Virus record (IMG/VR): IMGVR_UViG_3300017745_000004 | Location: 1 to 63,029 of that record | Origin: a virus | DNA: 63,029 bases | Direction: 5' to 3' (one strand) | Shown here: piece by piece, positions 29,142 to 36,162 of the stretch | How the letters are laid out: each line of letters opens with the position of its first letter | Numbering within the stretch: the stretch's first letter is position 1 | Notes under the pieces: model-generated | Databases searched by the model: none | Seen by the model: the letters and a program-made list of their open reading frames with translations, nothing else | Told to the model about the DNA's origin: nothing | Made by a program: the position numbers and the translations under genes

Positions 29142-30932
29142 ATGACCCCCACTGTTCTGTTTCTCATCCCGAAGGACTTCGGCGGCAGCTATCGTGCGAC
29201 GCGCGAGGCTATCGAAACTGCGATGGCGGCGCAGCTCCGTGCCGATCTGATCGCCTTTGCGAAGACCGGCGCTCCGCCTGCGCCTCCCACCTTGACGCAC
29301 TCTGAGGTCAAGGCGCTCTTGGTGAAGCTGCGCGACGCGTACCCCGACAGGCTCCACGTTGTCACGGCCGTCAGGGTCCACGGAAAGGCCAACCGGCTGA
29401 CCGACGTGAAGCCGGAAGACCTCCCGGCCGTCGCGGAGTTCGCCCGCAAGAAACTGGCCGAGTTGCCGCAACGCCTCGAACCGTCCGAGGTCGCGAACGC
29501 GCTGCGCGACCGCGAGGCGTCCTTCAACGAGGACGTTCTGCCCGCAGACGCCAAGCCGCTCGCGCCGCGCGAACTGTACGGCGAACAGATGCGTCCGTCG
29601 TCGCGCGCCCTGCCCCGCATGCAGGAGCAGCGTCCGTGGATCGGCACGCCGTACATCGACCCGCGTGTCAACGAGGACGATGACCTGTTCACGGCTGGCG
29701 ACGTTCCGCCCTCGGCGTCGATGTTCGTGACGCGCGCACAGGCCGAGAAGGCGCTTGACGTGTGGAATCGGAAGAAGGGCGCGCTGAAGCTTGGCCCCGC
29801 TCGCTGCATCGAGGGTAACCGTCGTCTAACGGTCGGCAAGACGTACAACATCGTCGGCTTCCACAACGGATACGCTGTTCTCGAAAACGACGACTACAAC
29901 AAGGGCGAGAGCGGGGGATGGGACTTTCGTCGCTTCGAGCAGGGCCGTCCTGCAAGCCTGAACGCATGGGCGCAGGAAGTCCATGCGGCCAACGCGCACT
30001 GGTGGCACGATCCGGCGACCGGCGAAAAGCTCAACCGCAACATGGGCGAGATGCTCATGCTCGTCGTGTCCGAGCTGGCGGAGTGTATGGAAGGTGAGCG
30101 CAAGAACTTGATGGACGACCATCTGCCGAAGCGGAAGATGGCGGAAGTCGAGTTGGCCGACGCTGTCATTCGCATCGGGGACATCCTCGGTAGCATTCCG
30201 CTCTCGTCGTCGTTCAACTTCAAGACCCCTGTCGACGATCTCCCGGCCAACAAGGGTCAGGCGTTGCTCCGCATCAGCCGCATGGTGACGAACGTCAACC
30301 GGGCAATGTCGAATCGCGATCGCGCGTTGCGGCTGATCCACGCCATCGCGTTGATCGAAGGGTACGCGAAGCAGCACGGCTACGACCTGTGGACCGCTGT
30401 CGCCGAGAAGCGCGAGTACAACAAGCATCGCGCGGACCACAAGCCGGAAGCGCCTGGCTGCCAACGGGAAGAAGTTCTGATGGCCGCCATCGACCCGACA
30501 ACCGCGCTGCGCCTCTTCCGCGAGTTCGTCAATCAGAACACGACGCAGTGGAGGCTCGGCGCGGGCTCCCACCATCACCCCATGTGGGCTCTCGTCGCCG
30601 AGACGCTTGGCGATCAGAACTCGAAGTCGCTCAGCCCCACGGAGAACAAGTTCGTGTGGGCGGAGAATCGCAAGCCTCTCGGAAAGGAACCTATGCAGGT
30701 CCACGGCACTATCAAGGAAGCGGTCTTCTACAACGATACGGCCAGCGATCCGACGCATGCGCCTTGCGTCAAAGGCCCTGTCTACGGCGACACCAAGGGT
30801 CGCTTCATCGACGGCGAGCCGATCACCACAAGCCGCATCGAAGAGATGTTCTTCGACCAACACGGCGACGTGATCGTCAAGACCCGCTTCTCGGTCTACC
30901 GCGTCTACTTCAAACGCGTGGAGACAGACTGA
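29142..30932 (+). CDS. multidomain protein with MazG-like domain, 596 aa
   Basis: N-terminal region: the helical domain shared with the 20434 protein (about 50-105). Middle: a linker and a beta-rich domain (about 190-270). Residues about 285-420 hold a MazG-like all-alpha pyrophosphohydrolase pattern: NMGEMLMLVVSELAECMEGE, then KMAEVELADAVIRIGDI, with the E-x(3)-E and E-x(2)-D metal sites. The C-terminal ~145 residues (MAAIDPTTALRLF onward) look like a separate module. MazG-type enzymes hydrolyse NTPs/dNTPs. The fusion is unusual. ATG 29142 is chosen over a TTG four codons upstream inside the operator. Confidence 0.72.
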   Translation: MTPTVLFLIPKDFGGSYRATREAIETAMAAQLRADLIAFAKTGAPPAPPTLTHSEVKALLVKLRDAYPDRLHVVTAVRVHGKANRLTDVKPEDLPAVAEFARKKLAELPQRLEPSEVANALRDREASFNEDVLPADAKPLAPRELYGEQMRPSSRALPRMQEQRPWIGTPYIDPRVNEDDDLFTAGDVPPSASMFVTRAQAEKALDVWNRKKGALKLGPARCIEGNRRLTVGKTYNIVGFHNGYAVLENDDYNKGESGGWDFRRFEQGRPASLNAWAQEVHAANAHWWHDPATGEKLNRNMGEMLMLVVSELAECMEGERKNLMDDHLPKRKMAEVELADAVIRIGDILGSIPLSSSFNFKTPVDDLPANKGQALLRISRMVTNVNRAMSNRDRALRLIHAIALIEGYAKQHGYDLWTAVAEKREYNKHRADHKPEAPGCQREEVLMAAIDPTTALRLFREFVNQNTTQWRLGAGSHHHPMWALVAETLGDQNSKSLSPTENKFVWAENRKPLGKEPMQVHGTIKEAVFYNDTASDPTHAPCVKGPVYGDTKGRFIDGEPITTSRIEEMFFDQHGDVIVKTRFSVYRVYFKRVETD

Positions 30933-31075
30933 TGCGGAGCTTCAAGCAATGCGCCGTGGCGATCCTGAAGGGGACCGCCATTGGCATCGTAGGCGGTGTC
31001 TCCCTCGGATGCGGCCTGATGATCGCGGTCAAGATTCTCATCGTCGTCGCTAACCTTATTGGGTTTGGTCAATGA
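30932..31075 (+). CDS. small membrane protein, 47 aa
   Basis: Its ATG overlaps the preceding TGA. Two hydrophobic stretches separated by one Lys (about 16-43) suggest one long or two short membrane helices. The gene's TGA overlaps the next ATG (ATGA). Unknown function. Confidence 0.6.
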   Translation: MRSFKQCAVAILKGTAIGIVGGVSLGCGLMIAVKILIVVANLIGFGQ

Positions 31076-31332
31076 AGTCGTTTCTCTTCGAACTGCGGGA
31101 AGCCTCGAAGGCCTGTCCCGACATCCTGATCCGCAAGATGTTGAAGGACATCGCCGACGAGATCGGCGGCCTGATCGTCGAGCTGGTGAAGTGCCCGAGC
31201 ACCGAGACCATGAAGCAGCTCAACGCCGCATGGGTGCGAGGCGTCAACGTCCTGGCGAAGGCCTACCCCACCCCCGACAACAATCCGCGCAGCGGGGCCG
31301 GTACGGTCGAGCAGGAAAGGCTGGCGGCATGA
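31072..31332 (+). CDS. hypothetical helical protein, 86 aa
   Basis: Soluble, helical, with two Cys. ATGA overlap upstream and downstream shows tight coupling. The first 60 residues resemble a small helical bundle; the tail is Pro/Gly-rich. No family recognised. Confidence 0.6.
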   Translation: MKSFLFELREASKACPDILIRKMLKDIADEIGGLIVELVKCPSTETMKQLNAAWVRGVNVLAKAYPTPDNNPRSGAGTVEQERLAA

Positions 31333-31634
31333 ACTTCTACGATCAGGCTCTCATCCTGACCTACGGTAGCGTGGCCGCCCTGCTCTGCATCGTGGCCTGG
31401 GACCTTCACGCCAAGCGCCGCCTGCGCCTGGTGGCGGTGCGCCGGAAGGCTCTCGACGACGCCTACGACGCGCTGGCGAGCGCCGAGGACATCGCAGGCA
31501 GGGCGGTCGACAATATGCTGAACGAACCGCCGTCGCCCTCTCGGGACTCGCATATCGAACGGTGCAAGCAACGGGCATACTTCTACGGCCGGGCCAAGTC
31601 GTTCGTGGCGTCGATCCCTGTGGACAGACTGTAA
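31329..31634 (+). CDS. single-pass membrane protein, 101 aa
   Basis: One N-terminal membrane helix (about 7-27, ALILTYGSVAALLCIVAW) is followed by a basic Arg/Lys segment and a long soluble helix. This is type I/III-like anchoring with a cytoplasmic tail, judging by the positive-inside rule. Its stop overlaps the operator at 31631. Function unknown. Confidence 0.6.
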   Translation: MNFYDQALILTYGSVAALLCIVAWDLHAKRRLRLVAVRRKALDDAYDALASAEDIAGRAVDNMLNEPPSPSRDSHIERCKQRAYFYGRAKSFVASIPVDRL

Positions 31635-31649
31635 GGTCTGTGATATTAC
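31631..31649. promoter_or_regulatory. operator overlapping the Xis-like start codon
   Basis: GTAAGGT-N5-ATATTAC covers the GTG at 31640-31642. The AAGG in its left half also serves as that gene's ribosome site. Repressor binding here would stop transcription right at the excisionase gene. Confidence 0.68.
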
Positions 31650-31900
31650 CCGCCGACCAGATCGCCCCTCGCGGCCTGACGAAGGAACACGCGGCAGCCT
31701 ATTGCGGGTGCAGCACCGACGCCTTCGACACCTGGGTCAAGAGGGGTATTGTGCCGGGGGCGATCCCCGGCACGCAGCGGTGGGACCGCAAGGCGATTGA
31801 TTGGTATCTGGACCGGGCTTCCGGTCTGCCTACCGAAAAGACCGTCTCGGGCGATCCCCTCGCAGACTGGCAGGCTTCCAGGCGGAGGGCTGTCAGCTAG
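31640..31900 (+). CDS. excisionase-like small HTH protein, 86 aa
   Basis: Residues 12-55 (LTKEHAAAYCGCSTDAFDTWVKRGIVPGAIPGTQRWDRKAI, with breaks) form the MerR/AlpA-type winged helix seen in Xis proteins. The protein is basic, of usual Xis length, and directly precedes the integrase by ten bases. That position is typical for an excision or directionality factor. The start is GTG at 31640, preceded by AAGG; upstream in-frame starts would lie inside the previous gene. Confidence 0.7.
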   Translation: MILPADQIAPRGLTKEHAAAYCGCSTDAFDTWVKRGIVPGAIPGTQRWDRKAIDWYLDRASGLPTEKTVSGDPLADWQASRRRAVS

Positions 31901-31909
31901 GAGAGCGTG

Positions 31910-33037
31910 ATGCGCGTAGACCTGTTCGGCCTGTTCTGGTCCGACGCCAAGATCGGCGGCGGCAAGAAGCGTCGGTACTACTACGCGTGGAAGGGCGGCC
32001 CCCGCATCAAGGCGAAGTACGGCACGCCCGCATTCATCACCGAGTTCAACGAGCACATAGCGAGCAAGAAGACCGTGTCAGACGCCACGGTCTTCGCGCT
32101 CATCGTCGAGTTCAAAGCGTCGTCCGAGTACCGAGTGCTCAGCGACAAGACGAAGAAAGACTACCTCCGTTACATCGCCCTCATCGAGCAAGAGTTCGGC
32201 ACGATGCCGATTGCGGCCGTCGAACAGAAGGGCGCGCGTGGCGTCTTCAAGACCTGGCGCGATGGGTTCGCAGACAAGCCTCGCAAGGCCGACTATGCGT
32301 GGACCGTGCTCGCCCGCATCTTCTCCGTCGCCAAGGATCGCGGACGCATCAGCGTCAATCCCTGCGAGCGCGGCGGCCGTCTCTACGAGGGCGGGGATCG
32401 CCTCGACAAGATATGGTCCGAAGCGCAGCTCGGGCTCATGATCGAGAAAGCCCCGGAGCGGATCGTCGACGCGCTCATGCTCGCGATCTGGACCGGCCAG
32501 CGGGAGGGCGATCTGATCCGCCTGCGCTGGTCGGATTACGACGGAACCTACATCAGGCTCACGCAGCGCAAGACCATACGCCACGGCAAGGTCGCCAAGG
32601 CCAAGCGGGTCACCATCCCTGTCAGCCCCGTGCTCAAGACCTACCTCGACTCCATGAAGCGGGTCGGGCCGCTGGTGCTGACCAACTCTCGGGCCAAGCC
32701 GTGGACAGAGGACGGCTTCCGGTCGTCCTGGGGCGACGCCCTGATCGACGTGGGGATCAACGAGGACTTGACGTTCCACGATCTGCGCGGCTCAGCGGTG
32801 GTGCGCCTGGCGCTCGCCGAATGCACAGTGCCGGAGATCGCCACGTTCACCGGCCACAGCCTGAAGGACGTGGAGCACATTCTGGACCGGCACTACCTCG
32901 GGCGCGATCTGCGCCTGGCGGAGAGCGCGATGGCGAAGCTCGCTGGCATGTTTGCGTCAGGAGCTTGTAAGGTCGAGGGGAACGAACCGGGCTCGTTTAC
33001 GTCAAAGACTGTTCAAAGACCCGCTGACAGGTTCTAG
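31910..33037 (+). CDS. int: tyrosine-family integrase, 375 aa
   Basis: It integrates and excises the prophage at attP. The catalytic domain shows Arg in GQREGDLIRLRW (about 195-206), HDLRGS (H-x-x-R, about 287-292), TGHS (about 312-315), and the nucleophilic Tyr in DRHYLG (about 325-330). An N-terminal arm-binding region precedes a SAM-like core domain. ATG at 31910 is chosen because AGGAG lies six bases upstream. A tRNA-Lys-derived core follows 40 bp after its stop, the usual order for tRNA-targeting integrases. Confidence 0.93.
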   Translation: MRVDLFGLFWSDAKIGGGKKRRYYYAWKGGPRIKAKYGTPAFITEFNEHIASKKTVSDATVFALIVEFKASSEYRVLSDKTKKDYLRYIALIEQEFGTMPIAAVEQKGARGVFKTWRDGFADKPRKADYAWTVLARIFSVAKDRGRISVNPCERGGRLYEGGDRLDKIWSEAQLGLMIEKAPERIVDALMLAIWTGQREGDLIRLRWSDYDGTYIRLTQRKTIRHGKVAKAKRVTIPVSPVLKTYLDSMKRVGPLVLTNSRAKPWTEDGFRSSWGDALIDVGINEDLTFHDLRGSAVVRLALAECTVPEIATFTGHSLKDVEHILDRHYLGRDLRLAESAMAKLAGMFASGACKVEGNEPGSFTSKTVQRPADRF

Positions 33038-33076
33038 TTTTGATCTCGCGAAGGGCTGCCAACCTATTGATTTGAT

Positions 33077-33124
33077 TGGTGGGCGCACCAGGGCTCGAAC
33101 CTGGGACCCGCTGATTAAGAGTCC
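33077..33124 (-). other. attP core: 3' half of a tRNA-Lys(CTT) gene
   Basis: Read on the minus strand, 33124-33077 gives an anticodon arm with loop CTCTTAA (anticodon CTT), a T-arm (CCAGG-TTCGAGC-CCTGG) and an acceptor 3' strand ending in CCA. The 5' half of the tRNA is missing, so it is not a gene here. It is the classic attP of a phage that inserts into the 3' end of a host tRNA-Lys gene and restores it on integration. The exact core boundaries need the host sequence. Confidence 0.88.
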
Positions 33125-33235
33125 GAAGCTTATTCAATGTTTTCAATGGGGTTGGTCTCAAAGACCCCGAGGACCCCACCACAATTCCACCAATGGCTTA
33201 GGATCGGAAATCAAAGAAAACGCTTTGCTCGGCCT

Positions 33236-33254
33236 GTAAGGTATGATAGGTGAC
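33236..33254. promoter_or_regulatory. operator before the 33307 gene
   Basis: GTAAGGT-N5-AGGTGAC, with a diverged right half. It lies 53 bp upstream of the 33307 start. The rest of 33125-33306 has no gene. Confidence 0.55.
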
Positions 33255-33306
33255 GAGCGTCTACCGGCCGCTGAGCGGCATATAGCTGAGTCGAGGGGAA
33301 TGACAG

Positions 33307-33783
33307 ATGGAACGACCGAAAGTAGATGCGAATATTGCTACCGGGCTGGACCTCGACCAGTGGGCCTTGCACGTCGGCACGATGCCGCGCAGGCCCGGCG
33401 AGACCGATGAGACCTTGCGCAAGCGTGTCCTGCACGCCGCCGCATACCGTTGGCCCGGCGACGGCAAGACTGAGGCGGAACGTAGCTCAGACCCCGCGCT
33501 GCGCGCCGTTGCGGTCGAGATCGTCGAGCGTTGGAAGCAAGAGCGCGGTATGCCCTACCTGTCGGCCAACGCCTGCCTGTCGCTCGCCGGGAAGATCGAG
33601 GCGGCCCTGGGTGCCGTCGACTACAAGACGCTCCTGTGGAAGTACCTGAACCACGTAGGGGTCGAAGAGAGCGTGACGTACGTTGCGCGGCCGAGCGCCA
33701 AGCACCGCTTCACTGAGCGCGAGCTGGCGGCCCTATACGAGATCGAGGATATGCCGAGGCCGGAGGGGCCGGAGTGGAAGTGA
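33307..33783 (+). CDS. hypothetical protein, 158 aa
   Basis: A soluble, Arg/Glu-rich protein, helical for most of its length with two Trp-containing loops. A Shine-Dalgarno-like AGGGGA lies upstream. Its TGA overlaps the next GTG. Location between attP and the repressor is typical for lysogeny or accessory (moron) genes. No family recognised. Confidence 0.65.
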   Translation: MERPKVDANIATGLDLDQWALHVGTMPRRPGETDETLRKRVLHAAAYRWPGDGKTEAERSSDPALRAVAVEIVERWKQERGMPYLSANACLSLAGKIEAALGAVDYKTLLWKYLNHVGVEESVTYVARPSAKHRFTERELAALYEIEDMPRPEGPEWK

Positions 33784-33953
33784 CCAACCCCGTGATCCGG
33801 AAGCTCGAAGAGCTGGAAGCCTACGAGCGCGCCGGGCGTGAAGCCAAGCAGCGCATCTACGAGGCGTTCGCCGAGCTGGCGCTGCGGCAGATCATGGACA
33901 TACGCGAGATGTCCTACGAGGAATGGTTGGAGCGCTACGGGGGTGGACGATGA
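33780..33953 (+). CDS. 57-aa helical protein, GTG start
   Basis: GTG at 33780 overlaps the previous TGA. The product is almost entirely one charged helix (Glu/Arg/Ala-rich) with coiled-coil spacing. Its TGA overlaps the next ATG. Unknown. Confidence 0.5.
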   Translation: MTNPVIRKLEELEAYERAGREAKQRIYEAFAELALRQIMDIREMSYEEWLERYGGGR

Positions 33954-34153
33954 AAATGGTCGAGAACATCACGCAGGCCATCCTGTCGCCTTCGAGCGAG
34001 CCTCGCTGGCCTTGCCCTGGCAGCTCTAGGGACAGATGCCAGCACTGCGGCGGCTGGATCAGCCTGGGGCACGCACGCGGGTCATCTTGCAGGGAAGAAG
34101 CCGATGCTGCACTTCGTGCGCTTCAAGGACGACCGATATCTGAACGCCGTTAA
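33950..34153 (+). CDS. small CxxC protein, 67 aa
   Basis: ATG in ATGA overlap with the preceding gene. The centre contains CQHCGGW and a nearby second Cys, suggesting a zinc ribbon fragment. The last 50 bases overlap the next frame, unusual for this genome, so either the C-terminus or the frame may be wrong. Confidence 0.35.
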   Translation: MKMVENITQAILSPSSEPRWPCPGSSRDRCQHCGGWISLGHARGSSCREEADAALRALQGRPISERR

Positions 34154-34301
34154 GACGTTCGGCCGACCGGACTTCGTCCATCGGTTCTGGGATCACCGTG
34201 CCGTCGCGGAGGTCATGCCGGGCGACACGGTCGTATTCGCTGAAGGCGATGAGCATCAAGCCGTGGTGACCCACAGCTACGACGACAGCGCGTTCTTTTA
34301 G
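34104..34301 (+). CDS. small beta-rich protein, 65 aa
   Basis: GGAAG six bases upstream of the ATG. The product (HFVRFKDDRY, then MPGDTVVFAEGDEHQAVVTH) is a small acidic beta protein. It ends convergently with the leftward gene at 34298. Unrecognised. Confidence 0.55.
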   Translation: MLHFVRFKDDRYLNAVKTFGRPDFVHRFWDHRAVAEVMPGDTVVFAEGDEHQAVVTHSYDDSAFF

Positions 34302-34681
34302 ATGTCTCGGGCGTCGGTCTTGGGAGGGATGGAGCAGGTAAAGGTGCAGGCGTGCGGGAACCGATAGCTTAGTTCCGTCGCTATGGCTTTGTCGCCATAT
34401 ATCAGCCTGTGGATCGGCGCGGGCGGGTCGATAACCCACCCGATCAAGAACGCGGCGATGGCTGCCAGAAGAAGCTTCGCGCCTCTTCGTCGGGAGCTGT
34501 TCTTGGTGAGTGCGATGGCCTGATCCGCAATTACGCACTTCGCGTCGTTCAGTTCATGTTCTAATTCAAGGATGATCTCGCGTGCTTTGGAAGATTCCGC
34601 GAGCAAAGAGGGTGGGTCGATCAGCGAAGGATCGACGTTGGGATCATTGGCGTTGAGAGGGAAAAGAACTACTTCGGCCAT
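34298..34681 (-). CDS. single-pass membrane protein, 127 aa
   Basis: Acidic N-terminal domain with a long helix (AREIILELEHELNDAKCVIADQ), then a positively charged stop and one membrane segment (about 75-93, AKLLLAAIAAFLIGWVI), then a short periplasmic tail with two Cys. The ATG at 34681 is preferred; a GTG five codons upstream is possible. It resembles single-helix superinfection-exclusion proteins in general shape only. Confidence 0.6.
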   Translation of the reverse strand: MAEVVLFPLNANDPNVDPSLIDPPSLLAESSKAREIILELEHELNDAKCVIADQAIALTKNSSRRRGAKLLLAAIAAFLIGWVIDPPAPIHRLIYGDKAIATELSYRFPHACTFTCSIPPKTDARDI

Positions 34682-34812
34682 CACTCTGTTTTCCACACTA
34701 GGATTCTTGTTTTTGGAACTCCGGTCGGTGCATTTGCGCGCCTCCTAAAGTGACGAAATGTAAATCAGCTTGTCGGATGTTTCGCAACACAGAACAATTA
34801 CGGGTAGTTAAC

Positions 34813-34843
34813 AGGAAAAAGAAACGGCGGCTCAAAGCCGCCG
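34813..34843 (-). terminator. terminator of the repressor unit
   Basis: On the minus strand a CGGCGGCT/AGCCGCCG stem is followed by TTTCTTTTT. It lies just beyond the 35-aa peptide gene and ends leftward transcription from the repressor promoter. Confidence 0.9.
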
Positions 34844-34874
34844 CGTGTTGCCGTCGTGCATCAATCAATGGGCG

Positions 34875-34982
34875 CTACGATCCAAACAACCACCCGCTAA
34901 GCCATCCCGCAGCCGCAACAACGTTCATCCCCACGAACGCCGTGAGCAGCACAACCCCCATCAATATTAGAATACCCTTCAC
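34875..34982 (-). CDS. 35-aa membrane peptide coupled to the repressor
   Basis: GTG at 34982 overlaps the TGA of the repressor gene. The peptide is hydrophobic nearly throughout (ILILMGVVLLTAFVG and VVAAAGWLSGW). Co-transcription with the repressor means it is made in the lysogen. A role in exclusion of other phages is possible but unproven. Confidence 0.5.
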   Translation of the reverse strand: MKGILILMGVVLLTAFVGMNVVAAAGWLSGWLFGS

Positions 34983-35404
34983 GACGCAGAGCGCTTCGTC
35001 GACGACTGTTGTTGCGCTTTGCGTACGAGCTGAAGGATTTGCAACCCCGTCTCGGCGTCGACCTCGGCGTCGACAACGATGCGCGTCTTCCCGTCGAGCG
35101 TGCTGGTAGCCTGCGCGAACTGCGGGACCGATCCGCCCTCACCAGGCGCAGGGGCGATCAGCTCTTCAGGCTTCACGCCGAGCGCCTTGGCGATCAGCAT
35201 CAGGTTGCGTTGGGTCGGCTCGTTCTCACCACGGATATAGGCCGTGGGAATATGCCTGCCGATGGTCACGCCCTTCGGGGCATGCCGCTCCATCTCGCGC
35301 GCCAGGTCAGCGCCGCTCCACCCCTTGCCCAACATCAGCCGTTCGACCTTCTTGCCGAACTGCGCTATCCGCTCTTTGTCTGCGGCCGTCATACCTCTAC
35401 GCAC
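34979..35404 (-). CDS. XRE-family repressor, short form, 141 aa
   Basis: An N-terminal HTH (about 15-70, SGADLAREMERHAP...GRHIPTAYIRGENEPTQRNLMLIAKALGV) is the XRE/Cro-CI fold. The C-terminal 65 residues lack the LexA/CI protease domain, so induction cannot go by RecA-stimulated self-cleavage of this protein. The start is GTG at 35404 with AGGAG seven bases before it; the next ATG has no usable site. Paired operator half sites lie upstream (35495-35524). It is the best candidate to bind the 19-bp operators across the genome. Confidence 0.8.
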   Translation of the reverse strand: MRRGMTAADKERIAQFGKKVERLMLGKGWSGADLAREMERHAPKGVTIGRHIPTAYIRGENEPTQRNLMLIAKALGVKPEELIAPAPGEGGSVPQFAQATSTLDGKTRIVVDAEVDAETGLQILQLVRKAQQQSSTKRSAS

Positions 35405-35494
35405 AATACGTCTCCTGTCTCTTCGCCTAAATGCGGCGCTTTGTTTATTCTCGAAATGCAAGTTCTCACAGGGGCCGTAATACTACGGAGGCCT

Positions 35495-35524
35495 GTTAGG
35501 TGTCAAACACGACCGAAACCTAAC
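35495..35524. promoter_or_regulatory. operator half sites before the repressor
   Basis: GTTAGGT (35495-35501) and ACCTAAC (35518-35524) are an inverted pair with a 16-bp spacing instead of the usual 5. They may form two weak sites or one spread autoregulatory site 90 bp before the repressor start. Confidence 0.6.
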
Positions 35525-35561
35525 ACGGTTTCCGAGCTAGGCGGGAGTAGAACAAATACGG

Positions 35562-35593
35562 AAAAAGGCCCTCCCGACTGCTCGGGAGGGCCT
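35562..35593 (-). terminator. terminator ending the leftward late arm
   Basis: AGGCCCTCCCGA pairs perfectly with TCGGGAGGGCCT around CTGC, followed on the minus strand by TTTTT. It lies after the secreted hydrolase gene and separates the late arm from the repressor region. Confidence 0.93.
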
Positions 35594-35633
35594 AATAGAC
35601 TTTTGGGTTACCGCCTGGGAGCCGTTGAGGCTG

Positions 35634-36149
35634 TCAGTCTGGAACCACGTACATTGCGATGCGTCTTGCCGGGTAGACCGTCTCGCGGACCCTGCCCTGG
35701 TTGTTCCCAGAGACGAGGATCGGGTTGCCTGCCTGGTCTACGCCCGAGACGATCCCAACGTGGCCGCCACCCCTACGGGCCATCACGGCGATTGCGCCGG
35801 GTTGCGGCCCAGATACGCGGCGGCCGTAGCGTGCGAACGAGAACGCCAGGTCGGAGTTCGTGCCGGTGTGGCCGGTGGCCCTCAGCACGTAGTTGACGAA
35901 GCGAGCGCACCAGAGATTGGCCCGGCCGTAGATCGCGCCGTTGCCTACCTGGCTGCGAGCTTCAGCAACGAGCGAACTGCCGCCGTGACCAAATAGACTG
36001 AAAATGGAATCGGTTGAACGGGCGACACGTACGTCGTGGCGAGCAACGGTATGATGTCGAGCATGATGGCTCCTGTGATGGGGTCGCGCTTCGGCGGAAG
36101 TCGCGAAGAGGCACAGCGCGGCAAGCGCCGCGCCGATCAGCTTGCGCAT
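35634..36149 (-). CDS. secreted peptidoglycan hydrolase (TIGR02594/CHAP-like), 171 aa
   Basis: A cleavable signal peptide (MRKLIGAALAALCLFATSAEA) is followed by a His/Arg-rich linker (about 23-45) and an NlpC/CHAP-type domain. The catalytic pair is Cys81 in LWCARFV and His130 in GGGHVGIV, with Asn149 a possible third residue. It probably cuts peptide bonds in the murein from the periplasm. It is outside the lysis cassette, beyond a terminator, and co-transcribed with the HTH-metallophosphoesterase. It might act in lysogens or early infection rather than in lysis (inference). Confidence 0.78.
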   Translation of the reverse strand: MRKLIGAALAALCLFATSAEARPHHRSHHARHHTVARHDVRVARSTDSIFSLFGHGGSSLVAEARSQVGNGAIYGRANLWCARFVNYVLRATGHTGTNSDLAFSFARYGRRVSGPQPGAIAVMARRGGGHVGIVSGVDQAGNPILVSGNNQGRVRETVYPARRIAMYVVPD

Positions 36150-36162
36150 AACGTCTCCTGGG

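Noticed and set aside
33077-33124. Functional tRNA-Lys gene
   Set aside because: Only the anticodon arm, T-arm and 3' acceptor strand are present; the D-arm and 5' acceptor strand are missing, so it is an attachment core.
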